DNA from: Alphaproteobacteria bacterium
GTDB taxonomy: Bacteria > Pseudomonadota > Alphaproteobacteria > RF32 > CAG-239
Reading direction: 5' to 3'
DNA: 22,321 bases
Assembly (NCBI GenBank): GCA_017958895.1
Contig: JAGDBT010000081.1
Location: forward strand, 1-22,321
The position numbers and the translations under genes were made by a program. Below the pieces are notes generated by a model. That model did no database searches. It was not told where the DNA came from and saw only the letters and a program-made list of their open reading frames with translations. Below, piece by piece: positions 22,044 through 22,321 of the stretch. Numbering within the stretch: position 1 is the first letter of the stretch; each line of letters opens with the position of its first letter.

Positions 22044-22226
22044 TACCGGCCGCGAGGACGGATTGAGAAGTGCGGCTTAAGAGCCGAGGTTATAAAACAT
22101 CGTAGATAAAGTAAAAAAGAGGATATGCAGACGGTATATCAAAAGATATAAAGTCTAGTATATCAAAATAAGGAACCTAAGATAAATTCTTTATGAGTAA
22201 TATTAGACAGGATTAAAACAATCAAT
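22044..22226 (+). other. Leader of the rRNA transcript
   Basis: About 183 bases between the predicted transcription start and the 16S 5' end. It contains a small hairpin TATATC-AAAA-GATATA near 22135-22150 and a GGCTTAAGAGCC dyad near 22074-22085. I see no clear boxA. The processing stem would pair with sequence 3' of 16S, beyond the window. Confidence 0.65.

Positions 22227-22321
<95 letters not shown>

Noticed and set aside
22044..22226. boxA antitermination site in the rRNA leader
   Set aside because: No stretch close to TGCTCTTTAA was found on reading.

Overview
The window reads as a chromosomal segment of a low-GC, probably anaerobic alphaproteobacterium. Three things in the sequence support this. 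A direct-repeat LexA box of the alphaproteobacterial type (GAAC-N7-GAAC) overlaps the recA promoter. A 16S rRNA gene begins at the right edge with the alphaproteobacterial-like string CTTAACACATGCAA. The core proteins (PNPase, RecA, LigA, TruB, FabI, a UdgA-like glycosylase) look proteobacterial. HydE, a maturase of [FeFe] hydrogenase, implies anaerobic hydrogen metabolism elsewhere in the genome. An uncultured gut or host-associated lineage would fit, but that is inference.

Layout. 1-3340: a truncated TPR lipoprotein (-), a family-4-like uracil-DNA glycosylase (+), then two tandem exported proteins of unknown function that share a cysteine framework. 3380-3880: a consensus promoter, a long structured leader or small RNA, and a 71-residue membrane protein. 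3897-6544: fabI (-), a YihY/BrkB membrane protein (+) and an HD-domain hydrolase (-). 6630-8829: recA under a LexA box, convergent with hydE. 8875-9558: tRNA-Arg(TCT) (-) and a small orphan gene ending in two abutting hairpins. 9559-10698: ychF as a single-gene unit. 10697-16905: an operon-like run ligA - membrane protein - truB - rpsO - pnp, with a hairpin pair between rpsO and pnp. 16932-19255: a 587-residue orphan (-) divergent from a small orphan (+). 19268-20113: infC (-) and a 70-residue XRE regulator (-). 20173-21855: a promoter overlapped by a perfect palindrome, driving a 535-residue orphan. 21856-22321: a strong rRNA promoter with an A-tract, the rRNA leader and the first ~95 bases of 16S rRNA.

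How the genes work together. Most are housekeeping: DNA repair (UDG, recA, ligA), translation and RNA metabolism (truB, rpsO, pnp, infC, ychF, tRNA, 16S) and fatty-acid synthesis (fabI). Promoters and terminators are unusually readable: many -35/-10 pairs have 16-17 base spacers, and convergent genes share hairpins. The least explained parts are the tandem cysteine-framework exported pair (1832-3335), the structured leader with its mini membrane protein (3381-3838), the XRE/palindrome/535-residue unit (19901-21855), the 587-residue protein with its divergent small partner, and the orphan plus double hairpin at 9132-9480. I see no CRISPR array, transposase, integrase or recognisable defence operon.
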